DNA of 64,000 nt from an uncultured Ruminiclostridium sp. (GCA_947594425.1 CANQED010000012.1:1-64000), one strand, 5' to 3'. Positions 16,904 through 25,984 are shown, counted from the first letter of the stretch. Made by a program: numbers and translations. The notes: generated by a model not told the origin, from the sequence alone.

Positions 16904-17542
16904 TCAGCTAACGCCGACAGGCTGCTCGTCATCTTTCGTATCAGCGGACCGAGCACCCACATTAAGCCAAAGTCCCGCGAAAAACAGCGCGGCGGCTTGA
17001 ACTATTGCGATAGCAATACCCTTAATGTATATAATATTAAAACTATATTCAATTGTCGCTACAGCGTAATATATTATGTAATAAATCAAAATAATTAAAC
17101 TCGGCAAAAACCATAAATGCTTTATAACAGCGTCAGCTTTTCTAAAGCTTAATATAAGCATTAATAACAACACGGCATAAGCGGCTATCGACAGTACAAA
17201 TATCTTGCCTATCGTCGAGTGTTCCTCTCCCAGCGCGTCATAATTTCCCATTATCAGGTTCATAATGTACGGTATCGCGCTAAATAAAACAGTCGCGGCC
17301 GTTCCGACAGTCAACGCTGTTTTGCTCTTACGAAACAGAGCGACAATGATTATTATCAAAGAAACATAAAACATAGCGTCTAATATCAGAGAAGCGACGT
17401 TTATTCCGTATTCGGGAAATGCCCTAAGATCCTCTAAGCGATAATACACGTCCTCGCATAAAGTTAAAACCGTATACACCGTGAAAAGTATCGCGGATAT
17501 CAGCGCATAATTCTTTTCCTTTTTTGCTATGTCCATATTCAT
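16904..17542 (-). CDS. Hypothetical membrane protein
   Basis: A 212-residue protein with about six predicted membrane helices: ISAILFTVYTVLTL, VASLILDAMFYVSLIIIIVAL, LTVGTAATVLFSAIPYIMNL, IFVLSIAAYAVLLLMLIL, LWFLPSLIILIYYIIYYAVA and IAIAIVQAAALFFAGLWL. The short loops and charged C-terminal tail (SADTKDDEQ) put the C-terminus probably in the cytoplasm. I do not recognise the family. It is transcribed away from the secreted-protein gene at 17731, and the intervening region holds the TGTCCCA/GGATT motif. Its start ATG at 17542 is preceded by AGGAGA (GATAGGAGACAATG), a good match to a ribosome site. Confidence 0.7.
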   Translation of the reverse strand: MNMDIAKKEKNYALISAILFTVYTVLTLCEDVYYRLEDLRAFPEYGINVASLILDAMFYVSLIIIIVALFRKSKTALTVGTAATVLFSAIPYIMNLIMGNYDALGEEHSTIGKIFVLSIAAYAVLLLMLILSFRKADAVIKHLWFLPSLIILIYYIIYYAVATIEYSFNIIYIKGIAIAIVQAAALFFAGLWLNVGARSADTKDDEQPVGVS

Positions 17543-17608
17543 TGTCTCCTATCAACCCGACCTTTAGGGTTTTTATTAAATTAATTTTATAAAAAAATTC
17601 ATAATTTT

Positions 17609-17640
17609 TGTCCCAAATTTACTTTTTACGGATTTATATT
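17609..17640 (+). promoter_or_regulatory. Candidate ECF-type promoter 1
   Basis: TGTCCCA (17609-17615), 14 bp, then GGATTTATATT (17630-17640). The same two blocks at the same spacing occur at 20665 and, with one variation, at 31000. It does not match the sigma-A consensus. It lies about 90 bp before the secreted-protein gene at 17731, next to the sigma/anti-sigma genes. Confidence 0.5.
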
Positions 17641-17730
17641 TACAAAGGCCCTTAAATCGGGTCGAAAAGTTTGGCTCTGCCGATGATCAAATATCAGCAG
17701 AGCCGTCAGTATGAAAGGTATGGTATTAAG

Positions 17731-18207
17731 ATGAAAAAATTTATTTCTATTCTTTTGGCACTCTCATCAATGATTTGTGTATGTTCGTCATTAGCTTATG
17801 CCGCTCAGCCCGACATATCCGAAAATGATACTATTGCAGTCGACGAGGTCAACTATACGACGGGCGAGTATGAGCCTCAGACCTCAGATAATAAACCTGT
17901 AAAATCAATATTATCTTTTTCAAGCAAAATAGCTACTTGCACTACAAAAGTCAATTTGACGGTAGAAGGCAGAAAATGTACATATATATACCAAACCCTG
18001 CAAAATTATAACAGTAAATTCGGTTATTGGAAAGATACTACAGAGTGGAAAAAAATGGTTCCTCTAAAAGCCGAATTCACACTTACAAATTTATCATCTT
18101 CCATATCACCAAGCGGCAAATATCGTCTGAAAAGTGATGTGACAATTGAAATGTCAAACGGAACGGAAACGACCCGGTCTTATTACAGCCCTATATTGAC
18201 AATATAA
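17731..18207 (+). CDS. Small secreted protein
   Basis: A 158-residue protein with a clear signal peptide (MKKFISILLALSSMICVCSS, cleavage likely after AYA). The mature part has alternating polar and aromatic residues with no known domain; a Trp/Tyr-rich stretch YQTLQNYNSKFGYWKDTTEW is central, and the end is beta-rich. I chose the ATG at 17731 because the signal peptide starts there; an upstream in-frame ATG at 17671 would add 20 polar residues. It resembles the protein at 22705-23178 in size and layout (signal peptide plus a small beta-rich domain), though not closely in sequence. It follows the candidate ECF-type promoter and neighbours the anti-sigma gene. Confidence 0.7.
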   Translation: MKKFISILLALSSMICVCSSLAYAAQPDISENDTIAVDEVNYTTGEYEPQTSDNKPVKSILSFSSKIATCTTKVNLTVEGRKCTYIYQTLQNYNSKFGYWKDTTEWKKMVPLKAEFTLTNLSSSISPSGKYRLKSDVTIEMSNGTETTRSYYSPILTI

Positions 18208-18219
18208 TTTCTTCTTATA

Positions 18220-19371
18220 TCAGTCACGAACAACTATAGATTCCGCGAGACCAATCAGTTCTTCATCAGTAATATTATAGTCAAAAAAATTAATATCAAA
18301 TTCATATCCGTCATATACCCAAGAAATAGACGTCAAGTTATCTTCTCCGTCATCATATCTGCAAATATATGCAATATCTGAGTCTTTTACAGACACCTTA
18401 TAGATATCAAACCCTACGTCGACACCCATATTACTGTTTACACTCTGCGAAAATGAAACCTGAGCACCGTTATGATAATAATCTAATTGGACAGAATGTT
18501 CCTCTGTTCTTTCATCGACAAGCTCATAGCCTGTTTCGGGCGGAAGCCAGTACTGCTCTTCAATAGTATCCTTTATCCCGTAGTCCAAAAAATGAAAATC
18601 AAAGGTATCGGACGGCTGATAAAACTCAGACGGATCGGCCTCGTAGGTAGTTATCATTTCCGCAAGCCTCATTATCTCCTCTACGGATATTTCCTTTGCA
18701 TATATATCGAATATATATCCGTCCTGTACCCACGTCAGCGACTTGTCCTCACTGTCTGTTTCGGTGCAAAGCACTCCGTCGCCGCCTTTTATCACTACAT
18801 CATGAAAAACAACATCGCTGATATCATCCATAAACAAACCGGTACCGGAGACGTATTGCCCAAAAGATACAAGCTTTCCGTTTCTGTCGTATTCGATACA
18901 GTTCATCTGTTGATCGTACATTCCTCTTTCGACAAAAGTGCAGCCGCTTTCCTCAGGCAAGCAATAAAATTCATCCATAGCAATTTCGGATTTAATATCA
19001 TACTTTGAATAATCGACATCTAATACCGTTTCATTATAAGTTATGCCAAAAGAATGACTGCTTTGGGTGTATATATTAAATTTTCTTATTACAGCATATC
19101 CTGCGCCTGCCGCTATACCGAGAGCTGCCAATACGGATATTGCGGTTATAAGCACAGCCATTCTCTTTAGCGGCATATGCCTGCGCTTTTTGATATAAAC
19201 TGTATTTTCGAGCTTTTCATATTTTTTGGCAAGTCTTAAAACGCTTTTCTTCTTTATCTTGTATACTAAAGAAAAACGGTGCGGCTTTTCTTCGGACGTA
19301 AGGTCATATTGTGAAAAGTGCTCGTCTGCGGTCTCGGCAAATGCCTGCATTAAAAGTTCATTATAAGTCAT
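18220..19371 (-). CDS. Membrane anti-sigma factor with two DUF4367-like domains
   Basis: A 383-residue protein with a cytoplasmic N-terminal part (about 70 residues), one membrane helix (MAVLITAISVLAALGIAAGA), then two related extracellular domains of about 140 residues each. Both domains end in a similar pattern: WVQDGYIFDIYAKEISVEEI and WVYDGYEFDINFFDYNITDE, as in DUF4367. The N-terminal 60 residues would bind the sigma factor. Its ATG overlaps the stop of the sigma gene as ATGA. Family and gene order both support an anti-sigma role; the two sensor domains suggest it reads an envelope signal. No RsgI or zinc anti-sigma motif is present. Confidence 0.8.
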   Translation of the reverse strand: MTYNELLMQAFAETADEHFSQYDLTSEEKPHRFSLVYKIKKKSVLRLAKKYEKLENTVYIKKRRHMPLKRMAVLITAISVLAALGIAAGAGYAVIRKFNIYTQSSHSFGITYNETVLDVDYSKYDIKSEIAMDEFYCLPEESGCTFVERGMYDQQMNCIEYDRNGKLVSFGQYVSGTGLFMDDISDVVFHDVVIKGGDGVLCTETDSEDKSLTWVQDGYIFDIYAKEISVEEIMRLAEMITTYEADPSEFYQPSDTFDFHFLDYGIKDTIEEQYWLPPETGYELVDERTEEHSVQLDYYHNGAQVSFSQSVNSNMGVDVGFDIYKVSVKDSDIAYICRYDDGEDNLTSISWVYDGYEFDINFFDYNITDEELIGLAESIVVRD

Positions 19372-19925
19372 ACAGCCACACCTCGCTTTTCCTCTATCTT
19401 CTTCTTTAATTTCTGCTTTGCGCGGTATAGCTGCTTGCGTACGGTGTCATAAGGCAGGTCAAGCATATCGGCTATATCTTGAGTTGACTTTTGGCGAAAA
19501 GCAGAAAGATACAATAATTCATAATCCTTATCCGACAGCTCGGATAAAGCGGCCTTTATTTCTTCTACACTTTGAGCGGACAGCGCGATATCTTCGACAG
19601 ACATTCCGTCAGACAGCTCAAAATGTTCGTCTATATCTTCCGTAACGACCCTTTTCTTTTTATTATAAATTTTGATAGCGGCGTGCTTAACGGATACGAT
19701 TATGTATGATTTGGTTTCATAGCTGTCTGCCGCGCCGAGCTTTGACAGGCTGCGGCTTTGTATAAGATTGATAAACGTATTATGCACCGCGTCCTCCGCG
19801 TCTAATTTCTGATGAAGTATCCCAAAAGCAATTTTATACATCATTTGACTGTAGCGGTTATACAGCTGCTCGATAAGCGTCTTTTCCTCGGGGGTGTCCG
19901 CCATTGACATATTAAACGCCAACAT
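19368..19925 (-). CDS. ECF-like sigma-70 family factor
   Basis: A 185-residue factor with region 2 (YNRYSQMMYKIAFGILHQ, then DAEDAVHNTFINL) and region 4 (LSDKDYELLYLSAFRQKSTQ, then DIADMLDLPYDTVRKQLYRA), and no regions 1.1 or 3, as in extracytoplasmic-function sigma factors. I chose the ATG at 19925 because GAGGTGAG precedes it. It is co-transcribed with the anti-sigma gene from a perfect sigma-A promoter (19960-19988). The candidate target promoters at 17609, 20665 and 31000 lie on both sides, which suggests it controls the surrounding secretion and ABC genes; that is inference. Confidence 0.85.
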   Translation of the reverse strand: MLAFNMSMADTPEEKTLIEQLYNRYSQMMYKIAFGILHQKLDAEDAVHNTFINLIQSRSLSKLGAADSYETKSYIIVSVKHAAIKIYNKKKRVVTEDIDEHFELSDGMSVEDIALSAQSVEEIKAALSELSDKDYELLYLSAFRQKSTQDIADMLDLPYDTVRKQLYRAKQKLKKKIEEKRGVAV

Positions 19926-19959
19926 ATTCTCACCTCGACCAAAATAATCATCCAAATAC

Positions 19960-19988
19960 ATTATACAGTATTTTTAATTTGTTGTCAA
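19960..19988 (-). promoter_or_regulatory. Sigma-A promoter of the sigma/anti-sigma operon
   Basis: Minus-strand TTGACA (19983-19988), 17 bp, TATAAT (19960-19965): a perfect consensus promoter about 35 bp upstream of the sigma-factor ATG. Confidence 0.85.
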
Positions 19989-20132
19989 ATCATAGTTCGT
20001 AAAACTTCTATCACTTACCAACGGTCGAGTTATATATGAGAACCGCCCGAGATAATTTTGCCGCGGCGGATAACGCCGCACAATAAAGCAATAGACAGCA
20101 AATATAACTTAAAGAAAGCGAGATAGATCAAT

Positions 20133-20657
20133 ATGAAAAATCGCAAAATTGAATGTGTTACGAAAAAATATATCGAGGACACGGATCTGTTTTGGAATAT
20201 AGAAAACACGTCAAATTCGGGTTTTATTATACCTATAGAAAGATATTGTTCCGATCCTGAGGTGTTTTGTGAAGCATATCGCTTAGTAGGAGAACAATTC
20301 AAGCTGTTTAATAAGATATCTCGGAGCAAAAGCTCTTTTACCGATATGGTGAAATTACAACTATACGAAAAGTATAAAATGATATTTGAGGGCAAATTCA
20401 GCTATAAAAGCTTTTGCGAGTTTTGCGGCAGCAATTTTGATAGCTTTAGCTTTATAAAATGCGGTTATAAAGATCGAAAAATGCTTGTATATGACACAAC
20501 GGCTCAAAACGCATGTATTTTGACTGCTGTCCCTCAATATCAATATATAGAAAAGCATCTTAAGAAAAATATCATCTCATACCGATTTATATCTAATAAA
20601 ATTACAAAAATCGGGAACGAGTGGAAATTGACGGACGAATTTTTTAAAAATTTTTAA
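20133..20657 (+). CDS. Hypothetical protein
   Basis: A 174-residue predicted soluble protein with no signal peptide or membrane span. It has a CEFCG motif near residue 95 and a YNDR-free, Lys/Phe/Tyr-rich composition; the middle (FTDMVKLQLYEKYKMIFEG) looks helical and the end (SNKITKIGNEWKLTDEFFKN) beta then helix. I do not recognise the family. Codon use is more AT-rich than in the following genes, which may mark recent acquisition. The ribosome site (AAGAAAGCGAG) is weak. The gene stands alone between the divergent sigma promoter and the next candidate ECF-type promoter. Confidence 0.55.
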   Translation: MKNRKIECVTKKYIEDTDLFWNIENTSNSGFIIPIERYCSDPEVFCEAYRLVGEQFKLFNKISRSKSSFTDMVKLQLYEKYKMIFEGKFSYKSFCEFCGSNFDSFSFIKCGYKDRKMLVYDTTAQNACILTAVPQYQYIEKHLKKNIISYRFISNKITKIGNEWKLTDEFFKNF

Positions 20658-20664
20658 AATTTTT

Positions 20665-20696
20665 TGTCCCATTTTTAAATTAAGAGGATTATAATT
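20665..20696 (+). promoter_or_regulatory. Candidate ECF-type promoter 2
   Basis: TGTCCCA (20665-20671), 14 bp, GGATTATAATT (20686-20696). It matches the motif at 17609 in both blocks and spacing and precedes the secreted hydrolase/lipoprotein operon by about 120 bp. Confidence 0.5.
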
Positions 20697-20743
20697 TATG
20701 AACCCCGGGGGAATTAAAAACTATCTTTTAGGAGGCAAGAATA

Positions 20744-20752
20744 ATGAGATAG
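20744..20752 (+). other. Minimal start-stop frame with strong ribosome site
   Basis: AGGAGG is followed at normal spacing by ATG AGA TAG, a two-codon frame. A second ribosome site (AAAGGAGAG) opens the real gene 60 bp downstream. It may be the remnant of a lost gene start or a leader that loads ribosomes on the transcript. Confidence 0.3.
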
Positions 20753-20813
20753 CATTTTAACCTTTTAAGCAATATATTAATCTAATTAACTCAGCAAAAA
20801 GGAGAGTGATTTT

Positions 20814-21512
20814 ATGAAATTTAAATTTAAGGAAAAAATCAAAAAAGTTATTATGGCGTTTACCGCATTATCTGTCGTATCTACAACAGCTATCGCATTA
20901 ACTGCGCCGGCAGGAGCCGCGACATATTTTACAAATTATACGCCAAAAATCAAATACGACAGTAATAAAAATATAGATTACTGCTATTTTACCAAAGGAA
21001 GCAGTACGGTCAAACTTTCTGCGGGAAAATATTTTGTAAACGGATATAGCACCTGCTCTTCGCATAGTACCTCTCCGGAATTGTCAGGAGCCACATGCGG
21101 ATGTTATGATGGTGCATACCAATGCTATGGGTTTGCCGCATTTATGTACGATGGAGTATTCGGCAAAAAATTATCAAGCTCATACACATATGAATTTGGA
21201 TGGGGCACGATCGACAACGACTACTTGTTTGTAACCGAAAATAATTTAAAGCGTTTTGCAATGGATGTGCCGATAGGAACTCACATAAGAGTGAGAACCG
21301 CTAATAACAATCAGCACTCTCTGATTTTGGCAGGCAGGACAGCAACGACCATAACCGTTTATGACGCTAACGGCGGCGGCTCTAATTCAAGCCTTTTGGA
21401 GTCGGGCTCATCTAACTACACAAACCATTGCCAAATAAACAAGCAAACCTTTACCTATGCTAATTTTGCTAAAAGATACCCCCGAATTGATTTCATAAAT
21501 AAAGGAGTATAA
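20814..21512 (+). CDS. Secreted papain-like cysteine hydrolase (predicted)
   Basis: A 232-residue secreted protein: signal peptide with core IMAFTALSVVSTTAIALTAP, cleavage likely near AGAA. The mature region has GAYQCYGFAAFMYDGVFG, a Cys at the start of a helix, then about 70 residues later QHSLILAGRTATTITVYDANGG, with a His in a beta-strand and an Asp/Asn further on. This Cys...His...Asp/Asn order and spacing is that of NlpC/P60 and CHAP amidases. It also has a CSSHS...CGCYDG cysteine-rich stretch that may form disulfides. A role in peptidoglycan or peptide cleavage is plausible. First gene of a long plus-strand run to 28181. Confidence 0.6.
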   Translation: MKFKFKEKIKKVIMAFTALSVVSTTAIALTAPAGAATYFTNYTPKIKYDSNKNIDYCYFTKGSSTVKLSAGKYFVNGYSTCSSHSTSPELSGATCGCYDGAYQCYGFAAFMYDGVFGKKLSSSYTYEFGWGTIDNDYLFVTENNLKRFAMDVPIGTHIRVRTANNNQHSLILAGRTATTITVYDANGGGSNSSLLESGSSNYTNHCQINKQTFTYANFAKRYPRIDFINKGV

Positions 21513-21518
21513 ACAGCT

Positions 21519-22685
21519 ATGAGAGAATTGAGAAAGCTTTTATGCATTTCGCTTGCGGCGGCGGCGGCAGCAACTATGATATCAGGCTGTGCGCAGTCCG
21601 AGGAAAACAGCAGCGCTCCGGAATCGAGCGTTACCTCTCCCGAAACTTCCGCGACGCAGGCGAGCGACGTCGAAAACCCCCAAACCGAAAGCGAACCCGA
21701 AACTTCCCAAACAGAATCGGAAGACACCGATCCCGAGATCGATGACGATCCGTTCATCGAGGATGAATACAACGACCTGCCGGAGCATTACACCGAGGAC
21801 ATTGAAAATGAGATGTGCCTCGAGGACGGCACGATAATAAAGCTCGCCGATCTTGAAGTCGACCCAATGTTTGACAGCTCGGACAACTCGACAAAATCTT
21901 ATATGATGAACGGGGCGATAACCGGCTATGAGTACGAGCCCTTTGACGATAACAGCGTGAAAAATCCCGCGAATTATGACCTCAATAATCAATTATACCT
22001 TAATGCCGAGCGCGACGAGTACTACAACAACAGCTACCTCTTAAATAAAAAGACCACCCTGAAAGACGGTGATAAGATAGGCGATAAGGGCTTAGAAATA
22101 GACACTATCACCATGAGCGTACAGCCGCATATCTTTTTAAGCCATACGCTTCATAAAAAGGTAAGCTTCGGCTATGATATAATGGACAACACGGTAAAGC
22201 TCAAGGGCTCGGTCGAGCTTAAGGGCATACTGTACGAGGATAGATACGGCGCAAATGAGCCCGGGTCGGAAGAGGCCGAGCAATGGGGGACGGGGCAAAC
22301 CGAGGTATGGTTTATGCCGTATTCAGAAGAATATCACGACGCGGTGCCTTATATCTTCGCTTTGCCCGATATTCAGAATACGTTCCTACCGTTTACGGCA
22401 ATTTATAACTACAGCAATATAAGCTACGATCCGCAATATGCTATAAGCACCTCAAACCCGCCTATATATCTCGGGTATATAAATGACGGCAAATTTACCA
22501 CGGACGCTCATTCTCCCGACGAGGAAAGCGACGTTATCAAGGCTGATTATTTTACCGACGAGGCTTTCATTAAAGAAGCGACCTTAACGCTCAGCGACCT
22601 TACCTACACCTTTACCGTGCGCGGCGGTGCGTGCCGGCTAAGCGCATATGCGGTATCGGTGGATAATATAACCGATCTTAAATAA
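21519..22685 (+). CDS. Lipoprotein of unknown function
   Basis: A 388-residue lipoprotein with a typical signal peptide and lipobox MISGC (lipidated Cys about residue 24), then about 60 residues of Ser/Thr/Glu/Pro linker and a roughly 290-residue domain of no known family, rich in Asp/Tyr/Asn and predicted beta strands. Its last 40 residues (FIKEATLTLSDLTYTFTVRG, then GGACRLSAYAV) recur as a broken fragment at 28189-28304, showing a lost paralogue nearby. It follows the predicted hydrolase by 6 bp and is clearly in the same operon. Its role may be as an extracytoplasmic partner of the ABC transporter encoded downstream. Confidence 0.75.
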   Translation: MRELRKLLCISLAAAAAATMISGCAQSEENSSAPESSVTSPETSATQASDVENPQTESEPETSQTESEDTDPEIDDDPFIEDEYNDLPEHYTEDIENEMCLEDGTIIKLADLEVDPMFDSSDNSTKSYMMNGAITGYEYEPFDDNSVKNPANYDLNNQLYLNAERDEYYNNSYLLNKKTTLKDGDKIGDKGLEIDTITMSVQPHIFLSHTLHKKVSFGYDIMDNTVKLKGSVELKGILYEDRYGANEPGSEEAEQWGTGQTEVWFMPYSEEYHDAVPYIFALPDIQNTFLPFTAIYNYSNISYDPQYAISTSNPPIYLGYINDGKFTTDAHSPDEESDVIKADYFTDEAFIKEATLTLSDLTYTFTVRGGACRLSAYAVSVDNITDLK

Positions 22686-22704
22686 AAAGAAAGAAGTGAT
22701 AAAA

Positions 22705-23178
22705 ATGAAAAAACTTAAAAAAATTCTCGTATCCTTGACAGTGATCACGGCTGTAATTTCTTCAATATCTTCTATGGCTATCTCCTCAAGCGCAACTCAA
22801 GCGATATATAAATCCGATTCAGGATATAAGTACACCGCTATGGGAGCAACGCACGGGGTTACAATGTCCTATACCATTGACCAAAACAATCAAAAAGCCA
22901 CAGCAAAATATCAATTTGACACCGGCTCCATCGTTCCCAACGGAACAAAAAAGATTACGATTTACGGCGAATATATTCTGCCAAAAAGAGACGGAGCTAC
23001 TTCTGTAAAGACATTGAAAAATTCTGCAAACAAAAATTCAACCACATCCACGCTGTCTACATCAATAAGCGTACCCGATACAGCAAAATCGCAAGGTTAT
23101 AAGCTGCAATATGTTGACATTGCCATAGACTGCACTTCGGACTCGTACACTGCTTTTTGGATACCGAGCTACAGATAA
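22705..23178 (+). CDS. Small secreted protein
   Basis: A 157-residue protein with a signal peptide (MKKLKKILVSLTVITAVISS) and a small mature domain rich in Ser/Thr/Tyr with beta-strand pattern, ending YKLQYVDIAIDCTSDSYTAF. No known domain. I prefer the ATG at 22705; a start at 22696 would add only three residues. Similar in plan to the protein at 17731. A terminator follows at 23237, so this gene closes the first transcript segment; the operon may continue by read-through. Confidence 0.65.
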   Translation: MKKLKKILVSLTVITAVISSISSMAISSSATQAIYKSDSGYKYTAMGATHGVTMSYTIDQNNQKATAKYQFDTGSIVPNGTKKITIYGEYILPKRDGATSVKTLKNSANKNSTTSTLSTSISVPDTAKSQGYKLQYVDIAIDCTSDSYTAFWIPSYR

Positions 23179-23236
23179 CATTTTCTAAAACTAATAAGCT
23201 TTTACTGACAGATATTTAAATACAATATCAAAAATT

Positions 23237-23265
23237 CCTCCGTCAATTTGACGGAGGAGTTTATT
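23237..23265 (+). terminator. Rho-independent terminator
   Basis: Stem CCTCCGTCAA/TTGACGGAGG (23237-23257) followed by AGTTTATT. It separates the secreted-protein genes from the lipoprotein/ABC genes; leaky termination would tune the two halves. Confidence 0.75.
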
Positions 23266-23290
23266 AGAATAAATCAAACGGAGAATAATT

Positions 23291-24334
23291 ATGAACAAAG
23301 CATTTAAGATAACCGCATTATCGATGCTTGCCGCTGCGGCAGTCCTGACTGCTGCCTGCTCTAAAACGCAGACAGATAATTCTGCGCACATAACTCACCT
23401 TTACGGGACTACATACAACGACGGTGAGCTTATAGTGACCAATGACGCAAAGCTGAGCTTTTTGCAATACTCCGATATGGAAACTATAATAATGTGCAAT
23501 CAGATAAACTGCGAGCATATCAATTATACCACCGACGAGGGGCTGCCCTGCCTTGCATATGGGAAAGAAAATCTGCCGTTTTTATCGGGAGAAAAGCTGT
23601 ACTGGCTCATAAACCTCACCGAGACTCAAAACGGCAAGCCTGTAGATTATATGGAGCTGCACAGCTCGGATCCATTCGGCACCTTAGAAAAAACCATTTG
23701 CCGTATAGACGGGCTGTCCTGCGACTGGACGACAGAAAGCTGCATTAAAAACAACACGCTGATGTTCTTCCCGTATGAAAGCGTATATGACGAAAACGGC
23801 GCGAAAACCGACGAAATGATATATCACTTCGGGGTATTGGATATTTCCAGCGGGAAATTTACCGATTTCGGCGCGACCGAGGATAATCAGACCGCGCTGC
23901 TCGGAATGTATGACAACAAGTTATACTTTAACAACTCGGTATATGATATGGCGAGCGGCGAAATAGCGGAAAATAAGCTTGTTCATGACGCCGTTTCGGT
24001 AAGGATGACCGAAAAATATTACGCCTATAATACGGAAAACAGCGTGGAAATAATCACTCCCGACAAGGAGGAAAATATTATACTGCGCGGAGAAAAAATA
24101 TCCTATGACTGTATGATAGTGGGAGATCTGTTATTCCAAAAAGACGAAAATAATTGGTACTATTACGACCTTTCGGCGGATGATCCCGTAAAAAAGAACA
24201 TTAACTACAAAACCGGCGTTTATGCTCAGGTCGTCGCGGAATATGAGGACAGCTTTATTCTTAACGTGCTTGATCCCGACACTCGGACAGTCGTTAAGGA
24301 AAAGGCTGCTAAGTCCGATATTCTCGGCGTATAA
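23291..24334 (+). CDS. Propeller-like lipoprotein
   Basis: A 347-residue lipoprotein: lipobox LTAAC (Cys about residue 23) and a body of repeated beta strands with blade-like motifs (GEKLYWLINL, YDNKLYFNNS, DNTLMFF-type turns, FYDLS/YYYDLSADDP) as in DUF5050-type seven-bladed propellers. The same style of repeat is seen in the extracellular part of the protein at 33069-36113. It lies directly before another lipoprotein and the ABC ATPase, overlapping none. Likely role: an extracytoplasmic binding or scaffolding part of the transporter; function not known. Confidence 0.7.
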   Translation: MNKAFKITALSMLAAAAVLTAACSKTQTDNSAHITHLYGTTYNDGELIVTNDAKLSFLQYSDMETIIMCNQINCEHINYTTDEGLPCLAYGKENLPFLSGEKLYWLINLTETQNGKPVDYMELHSSDPFGTLEKTICRIDGLSCDWTTESCIKNNTLMFFPYESVYDENGAKTDEMIYHFGVLDISSGKFTDFGATEDNQTALLGMYDNKLYFNNSVYDMASGEIAENKLVHDAVSVRMTEKYYAYNTENSVEIITPDKEENIILRGEKISYDCMIVGDLLFQKDENNWYYYDLSADDPVKKNINYKTGVYAQVVAEYEDSFILNVLDPDTRTVVKEKAAKSDILGV

Positions 24335-24344
24335 GAGGTGCGAC

Positions 24345-25214
24345 ATGAAATACAAAGCTGTTATTTTACCGCTTATCGCCGCACTTTTGCTTGCAGGGTG
24401 CGCAAGTACAGAAAGCACAAGCGCTCCCGTAATATCTCAGACGGAGCTTATAGGGGAGATCTATCACGGCGACGAATATTTTATATTGGACAAAACCGAC
24501 ACTTTTGCTGATAAAGACGGCTGCGCTTATGACAGTGAGAAAAAAGTATGGAACGCTCCGTTTGCCGTCGGGCGGAAAATAAATGACACGTTTTATGCCG
24601 ACGACTTAAAATCGCCTGACGAATTTGGCTCAGACGGACATTATAAAGGCGAACTGCCGAAAAGCGAGGACGAAAAGTTAGTCACGCTGTCAGTGGGAGA
24701 TATCACTTCGGGTGGGCTGACCGTCACCTCGGCACATTCTTCAATAAAAGAAATGCTTGAATACGACCGTGAAAACGGCACCTCTAAGCCTGCCGTATCG
24801 GAAATACTTTCAAGCGATATGACGCTGAGCGGAGAGGCAGAGCTTGAGGGTGTTATATATGTTGTACTCGGCGAGGATATGTATATAGCGGAGGAAAACA
24901 CCGTGCTGTTTTTCCCGTATCCCGAAAGTCTCGAAAAAGCTCTCGGCTTTTCCCCAAACATAACGGGGGATATTACCGAAACATTTCTAACCTCAAATAC
25001 ATCTAAAACAAATGTTTGTCTGTGCGGCGACTGTGTATATTTTTATGTTGGCAATACCGACAGCTGTGATTGGCTGACCAAAGACTTTGATACAAAACCG
25101 TTCGGCATAGCAAAGTTGACGGTGAGCGATCTAAAGCTTTCGTGGCAGGACGACAGAATGGACTTATTCAGTGCCGATGTAATAAAGGCAGAAAACGTAC
25201 AAGCTATACGATAA
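24345..25214 (+). CDS. Lipoprotein of unknown function
   Basis: A 289-residue lipoprotein with lipobox LLAGC (Cys about residue 20) and a beta-rich body (GEIYHGDEYFILDKTDTF, then FADKDGCAYDSEKKVWN). No family is recognised. I chose the ATG at 24345 because GAGGTG precedes it and the signal peptide begins there; the longer frame overlaps the upstream gene. It starts 10 bp after the preceding lipoprotein and ends 11 bp before the ABC ATPase, so it belongs to the transporter operon. Confidence 0.75.
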   Translation: MKYKAVILPLIAALLLAGCASTESTSAPVISQTELIGEIYHGDEYFILDKTDTFADKDGCAYDSEKKVWNAPFAVGRKINDTFYADDLKSPDEFGSDGHYKGELPKSEDEKLVTLSVGDITSGGLTVTSAHSSIKEMLEYDRENGTSKPAVSEILSSDMTLSGEAELEGVIYVVLGEDMYIAEENTVLFFPYPESLEKALGFSPNITGDITETFLTSNTSKTNVCLCGDCVYFYVGNTDSCDWLTKDFDTKPFGIAKLTVSDLKLSWQDDRMDLFSADVIKAENVQAIR

Positions 25215-25225
25215 AGGAAAAAAAT

Positions 25226-25984
25226 ATGCTTACTGTTACTGATCTCAACAAGCATTACGGCAAAAAGCAGGCGCTTGCCGATCTTAATATGACGTTCGAC
25301 GTCGGAATATACGGACTGTTAGGCCCTAACGGCGCGGGAAAATCCACTCTGATGAACATTATCTCGGATAATCTTGCACCTGACAGCGGTTCTAAGATAT
25401 TATGGGACGGAGAGGATATAACAAAGCTCGGAAGCCAATTTCGCGCCAAGGTGGGATATATGCCGCAGCAGCAATCGCTTTATGACAACTTTACCGCGCG
25501 ACGGTTTATGATGTATATAGCTGCGCTGAAAGGAATACCCACAAGATCCGCGCGCGAACAGACCGAAAGCCTGCTGAAAAGCGTAGAGCTTGACGACGTC
25601 GCGGATAAGCATATCGGCAGTTTTTCCGGCGGTATGAAGCAGAGGGTCTTAGTGGCGCAGGCGTTGCTCGGCGACCCGAAATTGGTATTGCTCGATGAGC
25701 CGACGGCAGGACTTGATCCAAAGCAGAGGGTCATAATACGCAACCTTATTCATTCCATAGCTAAAGACAAAACCGTATTAGTAAGTACGCATATCGTTTC
25801 GGACGTGGAAAGCATTGCGGATAAAATAATAATTATGAAGCAAGGGCGTATTGCCGCAAGCGGCAGTGTAGAAGAGCTTTGCGCCGCGCTGCCCGAAGAA
25901 TGCCGTGATCTCGAAAACGCATACATGAAGTATTTTCCCGATGAGAGTACGGAGGCACTCGCAGATGAAGATAATAGGGTATGA
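25226..25984 (+). CDS. ABC transporter ATP-binding protein
   Basis: A 252-residue ATPase with Walker A GPNGAGKST (about residues 37-45), Q-loop MPQQQSLYDNFTA, signature FSGGMKQRV, Walker B LVLLDEP and H-loop STHIV. It resembles the ATPase at 31080 closely in motif wording, so the two transporters are paralogous. Together with the permease next door it forms an ABC-2 type exporter. I chose the ATG at 25226 after AAAGGAAA; the longer frame overlaps the upstream lipoprotein gene. The last 60 residues (from about SGSVEELC) are typical of exporters that hand the substrate to a membrane partner. Confidence 0.9.
   Translation: MLTVTDLNKHYGKKQALADLNMTFDVGIYGLLGPNGAGKSTLMNIISDNLAPDSGSKILWDGEDITKLGSQFRAKVGYMPQQQSLYDNFTARRFMMYIAALKGIPTRSAREQTESLLKSVELDDVADKHIGSFSGGMKQRVLVAQALLGDPKLVLLDEPTAGLDPKQRVIIRNLIHSIAKDKTVLVSTHIVSDVESIADKIIIMKQGRIAASGSVEELCAALPEECRDLENAYMKYFPDESTEALADEDNRV

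Noticed and set aside
20698-20760. 20-codon frame starting MNPGGIKNYLL
   Set aside because: Its ATG coincides with the expected transcription start and it lacks a ribosome site; treated as untranslated leader.
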